A stretch of 64,000 nt of DNA, taken from contig NZ_CP032097.1 in assembly GCF_003544915.1 (NCBI RefSeq), forward strand, positions 2,666,001 through 2,730,000. The letters are read 5' to 3'. Made by a program: the position numbers and the translations under genes. The stretch comes from Arcobacter ellisii. Lineage in GTDB: Bacteria > Campylobacterota > Campylobacteria > Campylobacterales > Arcobacteraceae. Of the stretch, positions 34,806 through 44,776 are shown piece by piece. Below the pieces are notes generated by a model that was not told the origin of the DNA, searched no databases, and saw nothing but the letters and a program-made list of their open reading frames with translations. Numbering within the stretch: the first letter of the stretch is position 1; each line of letters begins with the position of its first letter.

Positions 34806-36370
34806 TGTCTAAAATAACAAAAAATAGACTTCTTGAACTACTTTCTGCAAGGCATTTGAATAATCCTTATTCAAAACTTGCAGATATTCCAAGTCCTACA
34901 AATTTCAAAGATATTGATAAAGCCTGCAAAAGAATAAAAAAAGCAATCCTAGAAAAAGAGACTATCACAATTGTTGGAGATTATGATGTTGATGGGGTAG
35001 TTTCAACTACTATTATGCTTGATTTTTTCAAAACTATCAATGTAAAAGTTAATCATATTATTCCAAATAGATTTGAACATGGATATGGATTATCTACAAA
35101 AATTGTTGATATGATTAATGAAGGTTTAGTAATAACTGTTGATAATGGAATTTCAGCTTATGAAGCCTCTTTGAAATTAAAAGAAAAAAACATTGATTTA
35201 ATTATCACAGACCATCATACAGTTGGAGATAAAATTCCCCTTGCACTTGCAATTATAAATCCTAAACAAAAAGATTGTAATTTTGAATTCAAAGATATTT
35301 GTGGAGCGCAAGTTGCTTGGTATTTATGTGCAGCCATAAAAAAAGAGATGAATTTAGATGTAAATATGGGTGATTATCTTGATTTACTTTGTGTTGCAAT
35401 AATTGCTGATATTATGCCTATGACAACACTAAATTATACAATAGTAAAACAAGGTTTAAAAAAAATTAAATCATCATCAAGAGAAGCATTCAAAATATTA
35501 AATGAAATAATGGCTAAAAAATCTTTGGTTTCAGATGATATAGGATTTTTTATTGCACCAAAATTAAATAGCGCAGGAAGAATGGATGATGCAAGTATTG
35601 CATTAGAATTTTTATTATCAGAAAATTCACAAAATGCAAACGAAACTTTATCTTTACTTGAAGAACTAAATAATTATAGAAAAACCCTACAAGAAGAGAT
35701 TTCTAAAAAAGCAGACTCTAAAACAAATAAAGATGATAATGCAGTTGTAGTTTGGGGAGAAAATTGGCATGAAGGTGTGATTGGAATTGTTGCTTCTAAA
35801 CTCTCAAATTCACATAAAAAACCAGCTTTTATATTGTCTATTCATAATGGAATTGCAAAAGGAAGTGCAAGAGCAAATGCTGATGTTAATCTTTATGATT
35901 TAATTACAAAAGCCAATCACTTATTATTAGGTTATGGTGGACATAAAAATGCTGCTGGATTATCTTTAAAAGAAGAGAATTTAGAAGAGTTCAAATCTAT
36001 TATAAATAAAGAGTTAGAGAACTATAAAGAGAGTTTACACATAGAACCTATTACTTTAGGTGAACTTGATGTTGCTTCTGTTGATTTAGAGTTTTTATCT
36101 ATAATTGAACAATTTGAACCTTATGGTTTAGAAAATCATCGACCTATTTTTAAAATTTCTAATACAACTTTAGTGAAGTATGATTTAATTGGAAAAGATA
36201 AAAATCATTTAAAATTAACTCTAAATAGTGATGGAGTTGTTTTTGAAGCTTTAAAATTTAATGACTCAAATATTAATTTTTCTAAAAATTTTGATTTAAT
36301 AGTTTCAGTAGCAAAAAATGAGTTTAGAGGAGAAGTTACTCCTCAATTTTTAATACAAGATATTTTATAA
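34805..36370 (+). CDS. recJ: Single-stranded-DNA exonuclease RecJ
   Basis: 5'-3' ssDNA exonuclease for recombination and mismatch repair. DHH-family motifs are visible in 521 residues: GDYDVDGVVST (motif I), ITDHHTVGD (DHH motif), NPKQ, IADIMPM, and the DHHA1 domain with GYGGHKNAAGLS. Coupled to pyrG by the TAATG overlap and convergent with an FlgO-domain gene (6-bp overlap). Confidence 0.92.
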   Translation: MSKITKNRLLELLSARHLNNPYSKLADIPSPTNFKDIDKACKRIKKAILEKETITIVGDYDVDGVVSTTIMLDFFKTINVKVNHIIPNRFEHGYGLSTKIVDMINEGLVITVDNGISAYEASLKLKEKNIDLIITDHHTVGDKIPLALAIINPKQKDCNFEFKDICGAQVAWYLCAAIKKEMNLDVNMGDYLDLLCVAIIADIMPMTTLNYTIVKQGLKKIKSSSREAFKILNEIMAKKSLVSDDIGFFIAPKLNSAGRMDDASIALEFLLSENSQNANETLSLLEELNNYRKTLQEEISKKADSKTNKDDNAVVVWGENWHEGVIGIVASKLSNSHKKPAFILSIHNGIAKGSARANADVNLYDLITKANHLLLGYGGHKNAAGLSLKEENLEEFKSIINKELENYKESLHIEPITLGELDVASVDLEFLSIIEQFEPYGLENHRPIFKISNTTLVKYDLIGKDKNHLKLTLNSDGVVFEALKFNDSNINFSKNFDLIVSVAKNEFRGEVTPQFLIQDIL

Positions 36371-36964
36371 AACTAAAAAAGGTCTTTGTGCAGGAGGTGA
36401 TGATTTTTGATTTACCCCTCCACTACTTCCTTCCAAACCTAAAATTTCATCATCAATATCTGTTCTTCCATACGAAGAAGATAAAATATTTCCTGTTTGA
36501 ATATCTATCAATCTTATAAATACATTTAAACTTCTAGATGAGATAGAATATGTCCCAACAACAGCATATTTAGATTTAACTTTATTTGTTATAATTCTCT
36601 CTTTTTCTCTTGTTAATAGATTAAATCCAGATGGCCCAAATTCAAACTCTTTTCCTAATTCAATCTCTTTTACAATAATATCTAGTGAAGATAATTTATC
36701 TTTTAACATACTTGAAAGTAAAAAGCCTAGTTGTGATCTATTTTTTAATTTATCAAGATTTACAAAATCTGAAACTAAAACAACTTCTCCAACAGAGACA
36801 TTCTTTTTGATTTTATTTGCTGAATCATCAACCATTCCAGAAATTAATGAATGAAAATTTGTAGAACCACTTATTGGATTTTTATAAGCACAAGAGTTAA
36901 AAAAAAGTGTTAAGAAAATTGAAACAAAAGAAAGTTTCAAAATTCCTAATAATTTGTAAGCCAT
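36365..36964 (-). CDS. FlgO-domain putative lipoprotein (second of pair)
   Basis: A 199-residue exported protein: hydrophobic signal, then N-S-C-A-Y near residue 25 that could be a lipobox. The body matches the FlgO domain style (VLVSDFVNLDKL, SQLGFLLSSMLKDKL, YAVVGTYSISSRSLNVFIRLIDIQTGNILSS). In Vibrio FlgO is an outer-membrane protein tied to flagellar stability. It lies 3 bp after a homologous gene, so the two are tandem paralogues in one transcript. Confidence 0.6.
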   Translation of the reverse strand: MAYKLLGILKLSFVSIFLTLFFNSCAYKNPISGSTNFHSLISGMVDDSANKIKKNVSVGEVVLVSDFVNLDKLKNRSQLGFLLSSMLKDKLSSLDIIVKEIELGKEFEFGPSGFNLLTREKERIITNKVKSKYAVVGTYSISSRSLNVFIRLIDIQTGNILSSSYGRTDIDDEILGLEGSSGGVNQKSSPPAQRPFLVL

Positions 36965-36967
36965 ATA

Positions 36968-37633
36968 TTATCGCTCTTTAATAATTTTTACAGTTCTTGC
37001 AGGTGCACAATCACCAAACATCATACAATCATTTACTAAACCATGATGATATGTTGATCTTGCACTTGAAATAATTTTACCAGTAATATTATCAATTACT
37101 CTTGCATTTAAAATCACTCTTCCATTTTGTCTTGAATATGTTCCTACAACAATATATGTACTAAGTGCTTGATTTTTTATTTCGTGGGGTTTTCTTGAAA
37201 TAAAATATTCACCTTGTTCATTTATAGAAACAGCCATCTGTCCTCTATATTCGATGATATTAAAACCTTTATTTGATAATTCATTGATTAAACTTTCACC
37301 AATAATTCTACCAAATTCTGATGTTTCTTTTAACTTATCTAATCTAACAAATGAAGTAATAAGTACTGGTTTATTAGTATCAAGTTTTTTATTTTGAGCG
37401 ATTTGAGTTGAAAGAGATGCAATTGTAGCTTCCAAAGAATTTTGTGTAGTTACATTTTTTTGCATATCTTCAGCAACTTCTAAATGCTGTTTTGCTGTTT
37501 GTACTTTACTGTATTCTCTAATAACATCATCACTAACCGCAGTATTTGAAACTATCTTTTTATATGAACAACCTGACATAAAAAGCATTAGTAAAGTTGC
37601 TAAAATACTTATTCTAGAAACATTTTTAAACAT
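36968..37633 (-). CDS. FlgO-domain lipoprotein (first of pair)
   Basis: A 221-residue protein with a clear lipoprotein signal (LFMSGC, Cys22). A short coiled region around 45-80 precedes the FlgO-like domain (VLITSFVRLDKLKETSEFGR, YIVVGTYSRQNGRVILNARVIDNITGKIISSA). This resembles the following gene, so duplication is likely. Envelope-located; a flagellar role is inferred only from the domain name. Confidence 0.62.
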   Translation of the reverse strand: MFKNVSRISILATLLMLFMSGCSYKKIVSNTAVSDDVIREYSKVQTAKQHLEVAEDMQKNVTTQNSLEATIASLSTQIAQNKKLDTNKPVLITSFVRLDKLKETSEFGRIIGESLINELSNKGFNIIEYRGQMAVSINEQGEYFISRKPHEIKNQALSTYIVVGTYSRQNGRVILNARVIDNITGKIISSARSTYHHGLVNDCMMFGDCAPARTVKIIKER

Positions 37634-37788
37634 AAAAACCCCTTTTTATAATTGGTTAGATTTTATTTAAAGTTTGCTTATATATCCTTGAATAATCAGC
37701 TTTTTAAAAGCTTTAAAATTATTATTTCTTTACTATTTTAAATTTCTTTGTATATAATATTTACAATAATTTAAAAAGAGGTAATTAA

Positions 37789-38334
37789 ATGGCAAAAATT
37801 ATAGTTCCTATTTCAAATGGTTTTGAAGAAATTGAAGCAATTTCAATTATTGATATTTGTAGACGTGCAAATATTGAAGTTACAATAGCTGGTGTTGAAA
37901 ATATCCAAACTATTGGAGCACATAATATAAAAATTGAAGCTGATTGTAAAATCGAAAATATAAATTCTGATGATTTTGATATGATAGTTTTACCAGGTGG
38001 TCTTCCAAATGCTTACACTCTTGCAAAAGATAAAAATGTGCAAAAATTACTAAAAGAGTTTAAAGATAAAAATAAACATATTGGAGCAATTTGTGCAGCT
38101 CCATTTGCTCTTCATGAAGCAGGTGTTTTAAATGAAAATTACACTTGTTATCCAAGTTTTGAACAAAAAATAAGAATAAATGGCTACCATAAAAATGATG
38201 CGATTGTTATTGATGATAATGTAATAACTTCCAGAGGTCCAGCAACTGCTATGAGTTTTGCATTAGAGATTGTAAATATTCTTTGTGGAGAAGAGACATA
38301 TCTAAATGTAAAAAATGGTTTATTAGCAGTTTAA
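37789..38334 (+). CDS. DJ-1/PfpI family protein (YajL-like)
   Basis: A 181-residue class I glutamine amidotransferase-like protein. The reactive cysteine sits in the nucleophile elbow AICAAPFAL (Cys102), with the acidic partner in GFEEIE (about 11-16). Family members act as chaperone, glyoxalase or covalent-stress protein; the activity here is not settled. It probably shares a transcript with the phosphoesterase gene 39 bp downstream. Confidence 0.85.
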   Translation: MAKIIVPISNGFEEIEAISIIDICRRANIEVTIAGVENIQTIGAHNIKIEADCKIENINSDDFDMIVLPGGLPNAYTLAKDKNVQKLLKEFKDKNKHIGAICAAPFALHEAGVLNENYTCYPSFEQKIRINGYHKNDAIVIDDNVITSRGPATAMSFALEIVNILCGEETYLNVKNGLLAV

Positions 38335-38372
38335 GAAATCAAATTGTAATTAAAAGGATTTAAAATGCTTTT

Positions 38373-39122
38373 ATGAAATATAAAAGCATTTTTATCTCCG
38401 ACATACACTTGGGAACTCGTTTCTCTAAAGCAAAAGTTCTTCTAAATTTTTTTAAACATAATGAATGCGAGCACCTGATTTTAGTAGGTGATATTATAGA
38501 TGGCTGGGCAATAAAAAGGAAATTAATCTGGCCACAAGAACACTCAGATGTTATTCAAAAAATTCTCAAAAAAGCAAGAAAAGGTACAAAAATCACATTT
38601 ATTACAGGTAACCATGATGAATTTTTAAGACCCTTTGTTCCTTTGATTTTAGGAAATTCTATAAATATTTCAAATGAACTTGAATATGAAAGTATTAATG
38701 GAAAAAAATATTACATAACCCATGGAGACTTTTTTGACTCTATTACAATGACCAAAAAATGGTTAGCTGTATTAGGTGATTATGGTTATGATTTACTTCT
38801 TCACTTAAATTCAGTCTTAAATTTCTTTAGAAAAAAATTTGGGATAAAAAAATATTGGTCACTTTCAAAATATGTAAAAGATAGCGTAAAATCTTCCGTT
38901 TCATTTATTAATGATTTTGAGCAAGTATTATCAAGCCATGCAAAAAATAAAGGTTTTGATGGTATTATTTGTGGACATATTCACAAAGCTGAAATAAGAT
39001 ATATCGATGAAATTGAATATCTAAATTGTGGTGACTGGGTTGAATCTTGTACTGCAATTGTTGAAACCTTTGAGGGAGAATTTAAAATTATTGATTGGTT
39101 AGAAAAACATGAATCAAAATAA
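38373..39122 (+). CDS. Metallophosphoesterase, LpxH-like
   Basis: A 249-residue calcineurin-type phosphoesterase with all metal motifs: SDIHLG, GDIIDGW, GNHDEF, THGD and CGHIHKAEI. It resembles UDP-2,3-diacylglucosamine hydrolases of lipid A synthesis (LpxH/YbbF group), but the substrate is inferred. It overlaps the patatin-like gene by 14 bp. Confidence 0.75.
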   Translation: MKYKSIFISDIHLGTRFSKAKVLLNFFKHNECEHLILVGDIIDGWAIKRKLIWPQEHSDVIQKILKKARKGTKITFITGNHDEFLRPFVPLILGNSINISNELEYESINGKKYYITHGDFFDSITMTKKWLAVLGDYGYDLLLHLNSVLNFFRKKFGIKKYWSLSKYVKDSVKSSVSFINDFEQVLSSHAKNKGFDGIICGHIHKAEIRYIDEIEYLNCGDWVESCTAIVETFEGEFKIIDWLEKHESK

Positions 39123-39870
39123 TATTGCATTTGTTTTAGGTGGAGGAGCTGCACGTGGAGCTTTTCATCTAGGAGTATTAGATTTTTGTGAACAACATAA
39201 TATTGATATAAAAGCATACAGTGGTTCTTCAATTGGTGCAATTATAAGTGCTTCTCATGCAAGTGGAATAAAAGCAAAAGAACAACTAAAAATCTTCTCA
39301 TCAAAAGATATAAAACAAACTCTAAAATTTAATTTTTTTAGAAATGGTCTATTAAAAATTGACTCTTCAAATAAAATCATCAAAGAACTTCTTCCTATTG
39401 AAAGACTTGAAGATATTCCAAAACCAGTTTATGTTTGTGCTTATGATATAAAAAAAAATCAACTTCACTATTTTAACAGTGGAGATACAATCATTTTATG
39501 TATGGCATCAAGTGCATTAATTCCTTTATTCAAACCTGTTACTTATGAAAATATGTATTTAATTGATGGTGGCTTATTTGATAATTTGCCAATAAAACCA
39601 CTTGAAAATAAAGGTTATGAAATTCATACTTTAGATTTATTTGCAAAAAATATAGAGAATGTAAAAAAAAGAATTAATCCAATAAAAAATGCAAAAAAGA
39701 TTTTATTTAAACAACTACACACAAATCATAAATATACAATAGAAAACACTAATCATTATATAGGAACACACCACATAAAAGAGTTTTCACTTTTTACTTT
39801 TAAAGAGTTGCAAGAGTGTTTCCAACTTGGCTTTAAAGAGGCTCAAAAACATTTTTTAGATATACTATAA
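39109..39870 (+). CDS. Patatin-like phospholipase (RssA/YchK-like)
   Basis: A 253-residue serine lipase with a Ser-Asp dyad. The oxyanion loop GGGAARGAFHLG is at 11-22, the nucleophile Ser41 in GSSIG (39-43), and the catalytic Asp in IDGGLFDN (about 148-155). No signal peptide, so it acts in the cytosol or at the inner membrane face. Translationally linked to the phosphoesterase gene and followed by dnaE 25 bp later. Confidence 0.85.
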   Translation: MNQNNIAFVLGGGAARGAFHLGVLDFCEQHNIDIKAYSGSSIGAIISASHASGIKAKEQLKIFSSKDIKQTLKFNFFRNGLLKIDSSNKIIKELLPIERLEDIPKPVYVCAYDIKKNQLHYFNSGDTIILCMASSALIPLFKPVTYENMYLIDGGLFDNLPIKPLENKGYEIHTLDLFAKNIENVKKRINPIKNAKKILFKQLHTNHKYTIENTNHYIGTHHIKEFSLFTFKELQECFQLGFKEAQKHFLDIL

Positions 39871-39895
39871 ATAAAAAATTATAAAGATTTATATT

Positions 39896-42800
39896 ATGTC
39901 ACAAATACCTCAATTTACCCATCTACATTTACATACAGAATTTTCATTACTTGATGGTGCAAATAAGATAAAACCACTAGCTAAAAAAGTTAAAAAAATG
40001 GGAATGACAAGTGTTGCCATGACAGACCATGGGAACATGTTTGGAGCCATTGCTTTTTATAATGCTATGAGAGATGAAGGAATAAAGCCAATCATTGGAA
40101 TGGAAGCATACATTCATAATAGTGATGATATTGGTGATAAAACCAATAGACAAAGGTATCACTTATGTTTATATGCAAAAAATGATATTGGATACAAAAA
40201 TCTTATGTTTTTAAGCTCTCAAGCTTATATGCATGGTTTTTACTACTATCCAAGAATCAATAAAAAGCTTTTACGTGAAAACTCTGAAGGTTTAGTTTGT
40301 AGTGCTGCTTGTTTACAAGGTGAAGTAAACTGGCATCTAAACACACAAAACGAAAGAAATGTAAAAAATGGTGCAAAAGGTTATGAAGAAGCAAAAAAAA
40401 TTGCTTTAGAATATAAAGAGATTTTTGGTGACGATTTTTATTTAGAAATCATGCGTCATGGAATTTCAGACCAACATTTTGTTGATGACCAAATTTTAAG
40501 AATCTCAAAAGAGACTGGAATAAAAGTTGTTGCTACAAATGATACACACTACTTAGAACAAAAAGATGCTGATGCACATGAAGCTTTTATGTGTATTGCT
40601 ATGAATAAACTTTATGATGACCCAAATAGATTAAGACATAGTGTTCATGAGTTTTATTTAAAATCTCCAGAACAAATTGCAAAACTTTATGCAGATATTC
40701 CTGAAGCTATTGAAGCAACACAAGAGATAGCAGATAAATGCAATCTAACAATCAAACTAGGAAATCCTACTCCTCCAAATTTTAAATTTACAAGACAAAA
40801 ATCTGCAGAAGCTGGTTTAACACTTCCTGAACCAGAACTTGAATATTCTCTTGAAAATGACAAAATTTTATTTATACATGAATGCCGAATAGGATTAGAA
40901 GATAGATTAAAAATTGTTCCTCCAGAACGACATCAAGAGTATAGAGATAGACTTGAAGTTGAAATTGAAATTATAAATAATATGAAATTCCCAGGATATA
41001 TGTTAATTGTTTGGGATTTCGTTATTGTTGCAAAAAGAATGGGTATTCCAGTTGGTCCAGGAAGGGGTTCAGCAGCAGGGAGTTTAGTTGCCTTTTCTTT
41101 AAAAATTACCGATATTGACCCCATTCCTTATGGACTACTTTTTGAGAGATTCCTAAATCCAGAAAGGGTTTCAATGCCCGATATTGATATGGACTTTTGT
41201 CAAAGTAGAAGGGGTGAAATAATCGATTATGTTGTTCAACAATATGGAAGAGCCAACGTTGCACAAATCATCACTTTTGGTAAACTTTTAGCAAAAGGGG
41301 TTATTAGAGACGTTGCAAGAGTTCTTGATATGCCTTATGCAAAAGCTGATGCCATGGCAAAGTTAATTCCAGATGAATTAGGAATAGATTTAAAAAACTC
41401 TTGGGAGAAAGAACCAAAAATAAAAGAGCTTTGTGAAGCTGACCCACAAGCTGCAAGGGTTTGGGAATATGCTTTAGCACTTGAAGGATTAAATAGAAAT
41501 GCAGGAACTCACGCAGCTGGAGTTGTAATTTCAAATGAACCTTTATGGAAAAAAACTCCTCTTTTTAAACCAAGTGGACTTGATACACTTGCAACTCAAT
41601 ATAATGGAAAATATGTAGAGGATGTTGACTTAATCAAATTCGACTTTTTAGGTCTAAAAACTTTAACAGTAATTGAAGAAGCAAATAAACTAATAGAACA
41701 ACGTCATGGAAAACGTGTAAATTTTATTACAACAGATGTAAATGACAAAGGTGTTTATGACCTAATTCAAACAGGAAATACAATTGGATTATTCCAAATA
41801 GAGTCTGATGGTATGCAAGATTTATGTAAAAGATTAAAACCATCAAATTTTGAGGATATTATCGCCGTTCTTGCACTTTATAGACCAGGTCCGATGGAAT
41901 CAGGAATGCTTGATGACTTTATTGATAGGAAACATGGTCGAGCAGAAATTAGCTATTTTTATGATGAATTTGATGCACCACTTAGACCAATTCTTGAAAC
42001 AACTTATGGAGTTATTGTTTATCAAGAGCAAGTTATGCAAATCGTACAATCTATTGGAGGTTTCTCACTTGGAGGAGCCGACTTAGTTAGACGGGCAATG
42101 GGTAAAAAAATCAAAGAAGAGATGGATAGACTAAAAGGCGAATTTGCAAATGGTGGAGTTAAAAAAGGCTTTGTTAAAGAACATTGTGAAGAACTATTTG
42201 ACCTGATTGTAAAATTTGCCGGATATGGATTTAATAAATCTCATTCAGCAGCTTATGCCCTTGTAACATTTTATACTTCATATTTAAAATGTTATTATCC
42301 AGCTGAATTTATGGCAGCACTTTTAACACTTGAAAAAGATAATACAGATAAAGTTGTAAAATATGTTGATGAAGTAAAAAGACTAGGACTTGATTTATTC
42401 CCACCTGATATAAATAAATCAGATTTAGTTTTTAGTGCTAAAAAAATTGATGGAAAAGAAGTTGTTATGTTTGGAATGGGTGCTATTAAAGGTGCTGGAG
42501 ATGTGGCAATTAATTCTATTTTAAAAGCTAGAAATGAAGGTGGATTATTTGCTGATTTAGCTGATTTTATTTCAAGAATTGATGGAAGTAAAGTAAATAA
42601 AAGAGTAATTGAATCACTTACAAAAGCTGGAGCTTTTGATAGTTTTGGTTACTCAAGACGTGCTTTACTTGAACAAATTGAAAAAATTGTTGAAACAGTA
42701 GGTAAAGCAGCAACAGCAAAAAAAATGGCGACAGGTTCACTTTTTGGAGATAGTGATGAGTTAACAAAAATAGATATTGAACTTGAGCATCTTCCTGAAT

Positions 42801-43462
42801 TTGATTCAAAAGATATACTTGAACTTGAAAAAGCCTCTTTAGGTTTTTATGTTTCTGGACATCCACTTGATGAATATAGAGAACAAATTGATAAAATCAA
42901 TTATACTTTATCTTCTCAAATTGATGAACTTGATGATGGAAGTCAGGCTTTATTTGTAGGAAAAATTGAAAATATTACTGAAAAAATCTCTAAAAAAGGT
43001 AATAAATTTGGGATTGCAACTATCATGGATTTCCATGGAACAATTGAACTTATGCTTTTTGAAGATAGGTTAAAAGAGTTAAAAGAAGAGTACAATTTAG
43101 AAGAACCTATTGCATTTAAAGTACGAATTTCAAAAGATGAAAATTTTACAAGAATGAATATCTTGAAAATTGAAACTATTTTAGATGCACAAAAAGAGAA
43201 AGTAAAAACAAAACAAAAAGAGATTCAAGAACCACCGTTAACAATTGCATTACATTTTTCAAATGATGAAAACATAATGTACAAACTTTTAGAAATAGTA
43301 GTTGAGAATCAAGGAAAAAGAGAATTAAAACTTCTAATAAAATCAAAATTAGCGGACCTAGAACTTGAAACAGGTTTTAAAGTAACATCAAATATAGAAA
43401 ATTTAATACATAAAATAGAAGGAGCTTATATAGTAGATGAAACAGATACTACTAACAAATGA
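39896..43462 (+). CDS. dnaE: DNA polymerase III alpha subunit
   Basis: Main replicative polymerase, 1188 residues. The PHP domain opens with FTHLHLHTEFSLLDG. The C-family palm has GPGRGSAAGSLVA and the catalytic acidic motif PDIDMDF. The fingers region contains YRPGPMESG and GYGFNKSHSAAYA. A helix-hairpin-helix and an OB-fold near the C-terminus (LFVGKIENITEKISKKGNKF) complete the layout. The surE gene starts inside its last 26 bp. Confidence 0.97.
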   Translation: MSQIPQFTHLHLHTEFSLLDGANKIKPLAKKVKKMGMTSVAMTDHGNMFGAIAFYNAMRDEGIKPIIGMEAYIHNSDDIGDKTNRQRYHLCLYAKNDIGYKNLMFLSSQAYMHGFYYYPRINKKLLRENSEGLVCSAACLQGEVNWHLNTQNERNVKNGAKGYEEAKKIALEYKEIFGDDFYLEIMRHGISDQHFVDDQILRISKETGIKVVATNDTHYLEQKDADAHEAFMCIAMNKLYDDPNRLRHSVHEFYLKSPEQIAKLYADIPEAIEATQEIADKCNLTIKLGNPTPPNFKFTRQKSAEAGLTLPEPELEYSLENDKILFIHECRIGLEDRLKIVPPERHQEYRDRLEVEIEIINNMKFPGYMLIVWDFVIVAKRMGIPVGPGRGSAAGSLVAFSLKITDIDPIPYGLLFERFLNPERVSMPDIDMDFCQSRRGEIIDYVVQQYGRANVAQIITFGKLLAKGVIRDVARVLDMPYAKADAMAKLIPDELGIDLKNSWEKEPKIKELCEADPQAARVWEYALALEGLNRNAGTHAAGVVISNEPLWKKTPLFKPSGLDTLATQYNGKYVEDVDLIKFDFLGLKTLTVIEEANKLIEQRHGKRVNFITTDVNDKGVYDLIQTGNTIGLFQIESDGMQDLCKRLKPSNFEDIIAVLALYRPGPMESGMLDDFIDRKHGRAEISYFYDEFDAPLRPILETTYGVIVYQEQVMQIVQSIGGFSLGGADLVRRAMGKKIKEEMDRLKGEFANGGVKKGFVKEHCEELFDLIVKFAGYGFNKSHSAAYALVTFYTSYLKCYYPAEFMAALLTLEKDNTDKVVKYVDEVKRLGLDLFPPDINKSDLVFSAKKIDGKEVVMFGMGAIKGAGDVAINSILKARNEGGLFADLADFISRIDGSKVNKRVIESLTKAGAFDSFGYSRRALLEQIEKIVETVGKAATAKKMATGSLFGDSDELTKIDIELEHLPEFDSKDILELEKASLGFYVSGHPLDEYREQIDKINYTLSSQIDELDDGSQALFVGKIENITEKISKKGNKFGIATIMDFHGTIELMLFEDRLKELKEEYNLEEPIAFKVRISKDENFTRMNILKIETILDAQKEKVKTKQKEIQEPPLTIALHFSNDENIMYKLLEIVVENQGKRELKLLIKSKLADLELETGFKVTSNIENLIHKIEGAYIVDETDTTNK

Positions 43463-44225
43463 TGATGGATTTGATGCAGTTGGATTAAAAGCTTTAATTG
43501 AAGCTTTAACTCCTATTGCAAAAATTATAGTTGTAGCACCTGCCAAAAATAAATCAGCTTGTGGTCACTCATTAACTTTAGATAAACCACTTAGAATGGA
43601 TTGTTTAAAAGATGATTTTTATAAAATTGATGATGGTAGTCCTACTGATTGTATATTTATTTCTATTAGTAATCTATTTAAAGAGGGTTATAAACCTGAT
43701 TTAGTAATAAGTGGAATAAATATTGGTGCAAATATGGGTGAAGATATAACTTACAGTGGAACAGCAGCTGGAGCGATGGAAGCTGTAATTCATGGAATAC
43801 CAGCAATTGCAATTTCTCAAGTATGTCGTGATAGATGTCAAGATATACAAAATAATTGGGATTTTGAATTAGCCAAAAAGACTATTGTAGAACTTGTAAC
43901 AAAAATATTTGATAATAATTTCCCATTAGATGAAAGAAAGTTTTTAAATGTTAATATTCCACCAATCAAAGCCAATGAATGTAATGGGATAAAAGTTACA
44001 AAAGCTGGATATAGAGAATATGGAAATGACACTCATAGACACTTAAATCCAAGAGGTGAAGAGTATTATTGGATTGGATTACATCCACTAATTTGGAGAG
44101 AATCACAAAATAAAGATTGTGACTTTGAAGCAATTAAAGCAAATTATGTATCAATTACACCAATTATGCTTGATATGACTTCTTATAACGATATAAAATC
44201 AATGGAAAATTGGTTAACTAAATAA
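43437..44225 (+). CDS. surE: 5'/3'-nucleotidase SurE
   Basis: A 262-residue metal-dependent nucleoside monophosphatase. The N-terminal metal site LLTNDDGFDA, the SACGHSLTLD segment and SGINIGANMGEDITYSGTAAGAMEA are diagnostic. It overlaps dnaE by 26 bp in another frame, so translation is probably coupled. Confidence 0.95.
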   Translation: MKQILLTNDDGFDAVGLKALIEALTPIAKIIVVAPAKNKSACGHSLTLDKPLRMDCLKDDFYKIDDGSPTDCIFISISNLFKEGYKPDLVISGINIGANMGEDITYSGTAAGAMEAVIHGIPAIAISQVCRDRCQDIQNNWDFELAKKTIVELVTKIFDNNFPLDERKFLNVNIPPIKANECNGIKVTKAGYREYGNDTHRHLNPRGEEYYWIGLHPLIWRESQNKDCDFEAIKANYVSITPIMLDMTSYNDIKSMENWLTK

Positions 44226-44236
44226 AAGGGAATTTT

Positions 44237-44500
44237 ATGAATTTTACAGAATCTTTATTAAAACATATTGATAAACTTGTTGGTACTTTAAGACCAGAAG
44301 ATGAATTACAAGAAGTTTTAAAAAGAAAATTTACAAAAAAAGAGTATAAAGTTTTTGTAGCTTTTGAAGATGGAAAATCACTTGATGAAATAAAAGCTTT
44401 AACAAAAGAAGATGAAGAAAAAATCAATGAGCATTACAAAGTTGCAAAAAAGAAGTTAAATCAAGAAAAAATTAAAAAAGAGTTAGTATCTTTTGAATAA
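44237..44500 (+). CDS. Small protein resembling an isolated sigma-70 region 4
   Basis: An 87-residue protein of unknown function. From about residue 30 it follows the region-4/LuxR helix-turn-helix pattern: FTKKEYKVFVAF, then G-K-S-L-D-E-I-K-A-L, then KINEHYKVAKKKL. The would-be recognition helix is preceded by an acidic stretch (T-K-E-D-E-E-K), unlike DNA-binding sigma factors, so protein binding is as likely. It starts 11 bp after surE with a GGGA ribosome site and ends in a hairpin terminator. Confidence 0.5.
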   Translation: MNFTESLLKHIDKLVGTLRPEDELQEVLKRKFTKKEYKVFVAFEDGKSLDEIKALTKEDEEKINEHYKVAKKKLNQEKIKKELVSFE

Positions 44501-44510
44501 AAGATACTAA
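44483..44510. terminator. Convergent terminator
   Basis: Perfect 12-bp stem TTAGTATCTTTT / AAAAGATACTAA with a GAAT loop, overlapping the stop codon of the upstream small gene and lying just before the end of the convergent YbeD-like gene. Confidence 0.7.
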
Positions 44511-44512
44511 AC

Positions 44513-44776
44513 CTATAAAACCATTTTAATATGAGAGTGGTCACCTAACATTTTATAAATTTCTTTTCTATCATCTTCATTATGAACCAACATTTCTAAA
44601 GTATAACTTTTATATTTACCTTTACTACTCACTTTTGATTCTTTAACTTTATGTTCTCTATTTGAAATAACCTCAGTAACAGTAGTTTTAATATTTATAT
44701 GCTCTAAAACTATTAATTTATATTCCCAATTACATGGATAATCTAGTTCTAATTTTTCTTTACTTAAATCTATCAT
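44513..44776 (-). CDS. YbeD/HP0495-type DUF493 family protein
   Basis: An 87-residue alpha/beta protein matching the UPF0250/DUF493 style ([12 protein letters not shown] at the start, [27 protein letters not shown] in the middle, HIKMVL at the end). The ferredoxin-like fold resembles ACT domains, suggesting a regulatory role. Its start overlaps the moaC stop by 4 bp. Confidence 0.7.
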   Translation of the reverse strand: MIDLSKEKLELDYPCNWEYKLIVLEHINIKTTVTEVISNREHKVKESKVSSKGKYKSYTLEMLVHNEDDRKEIYKMLGDHSHIKMVL

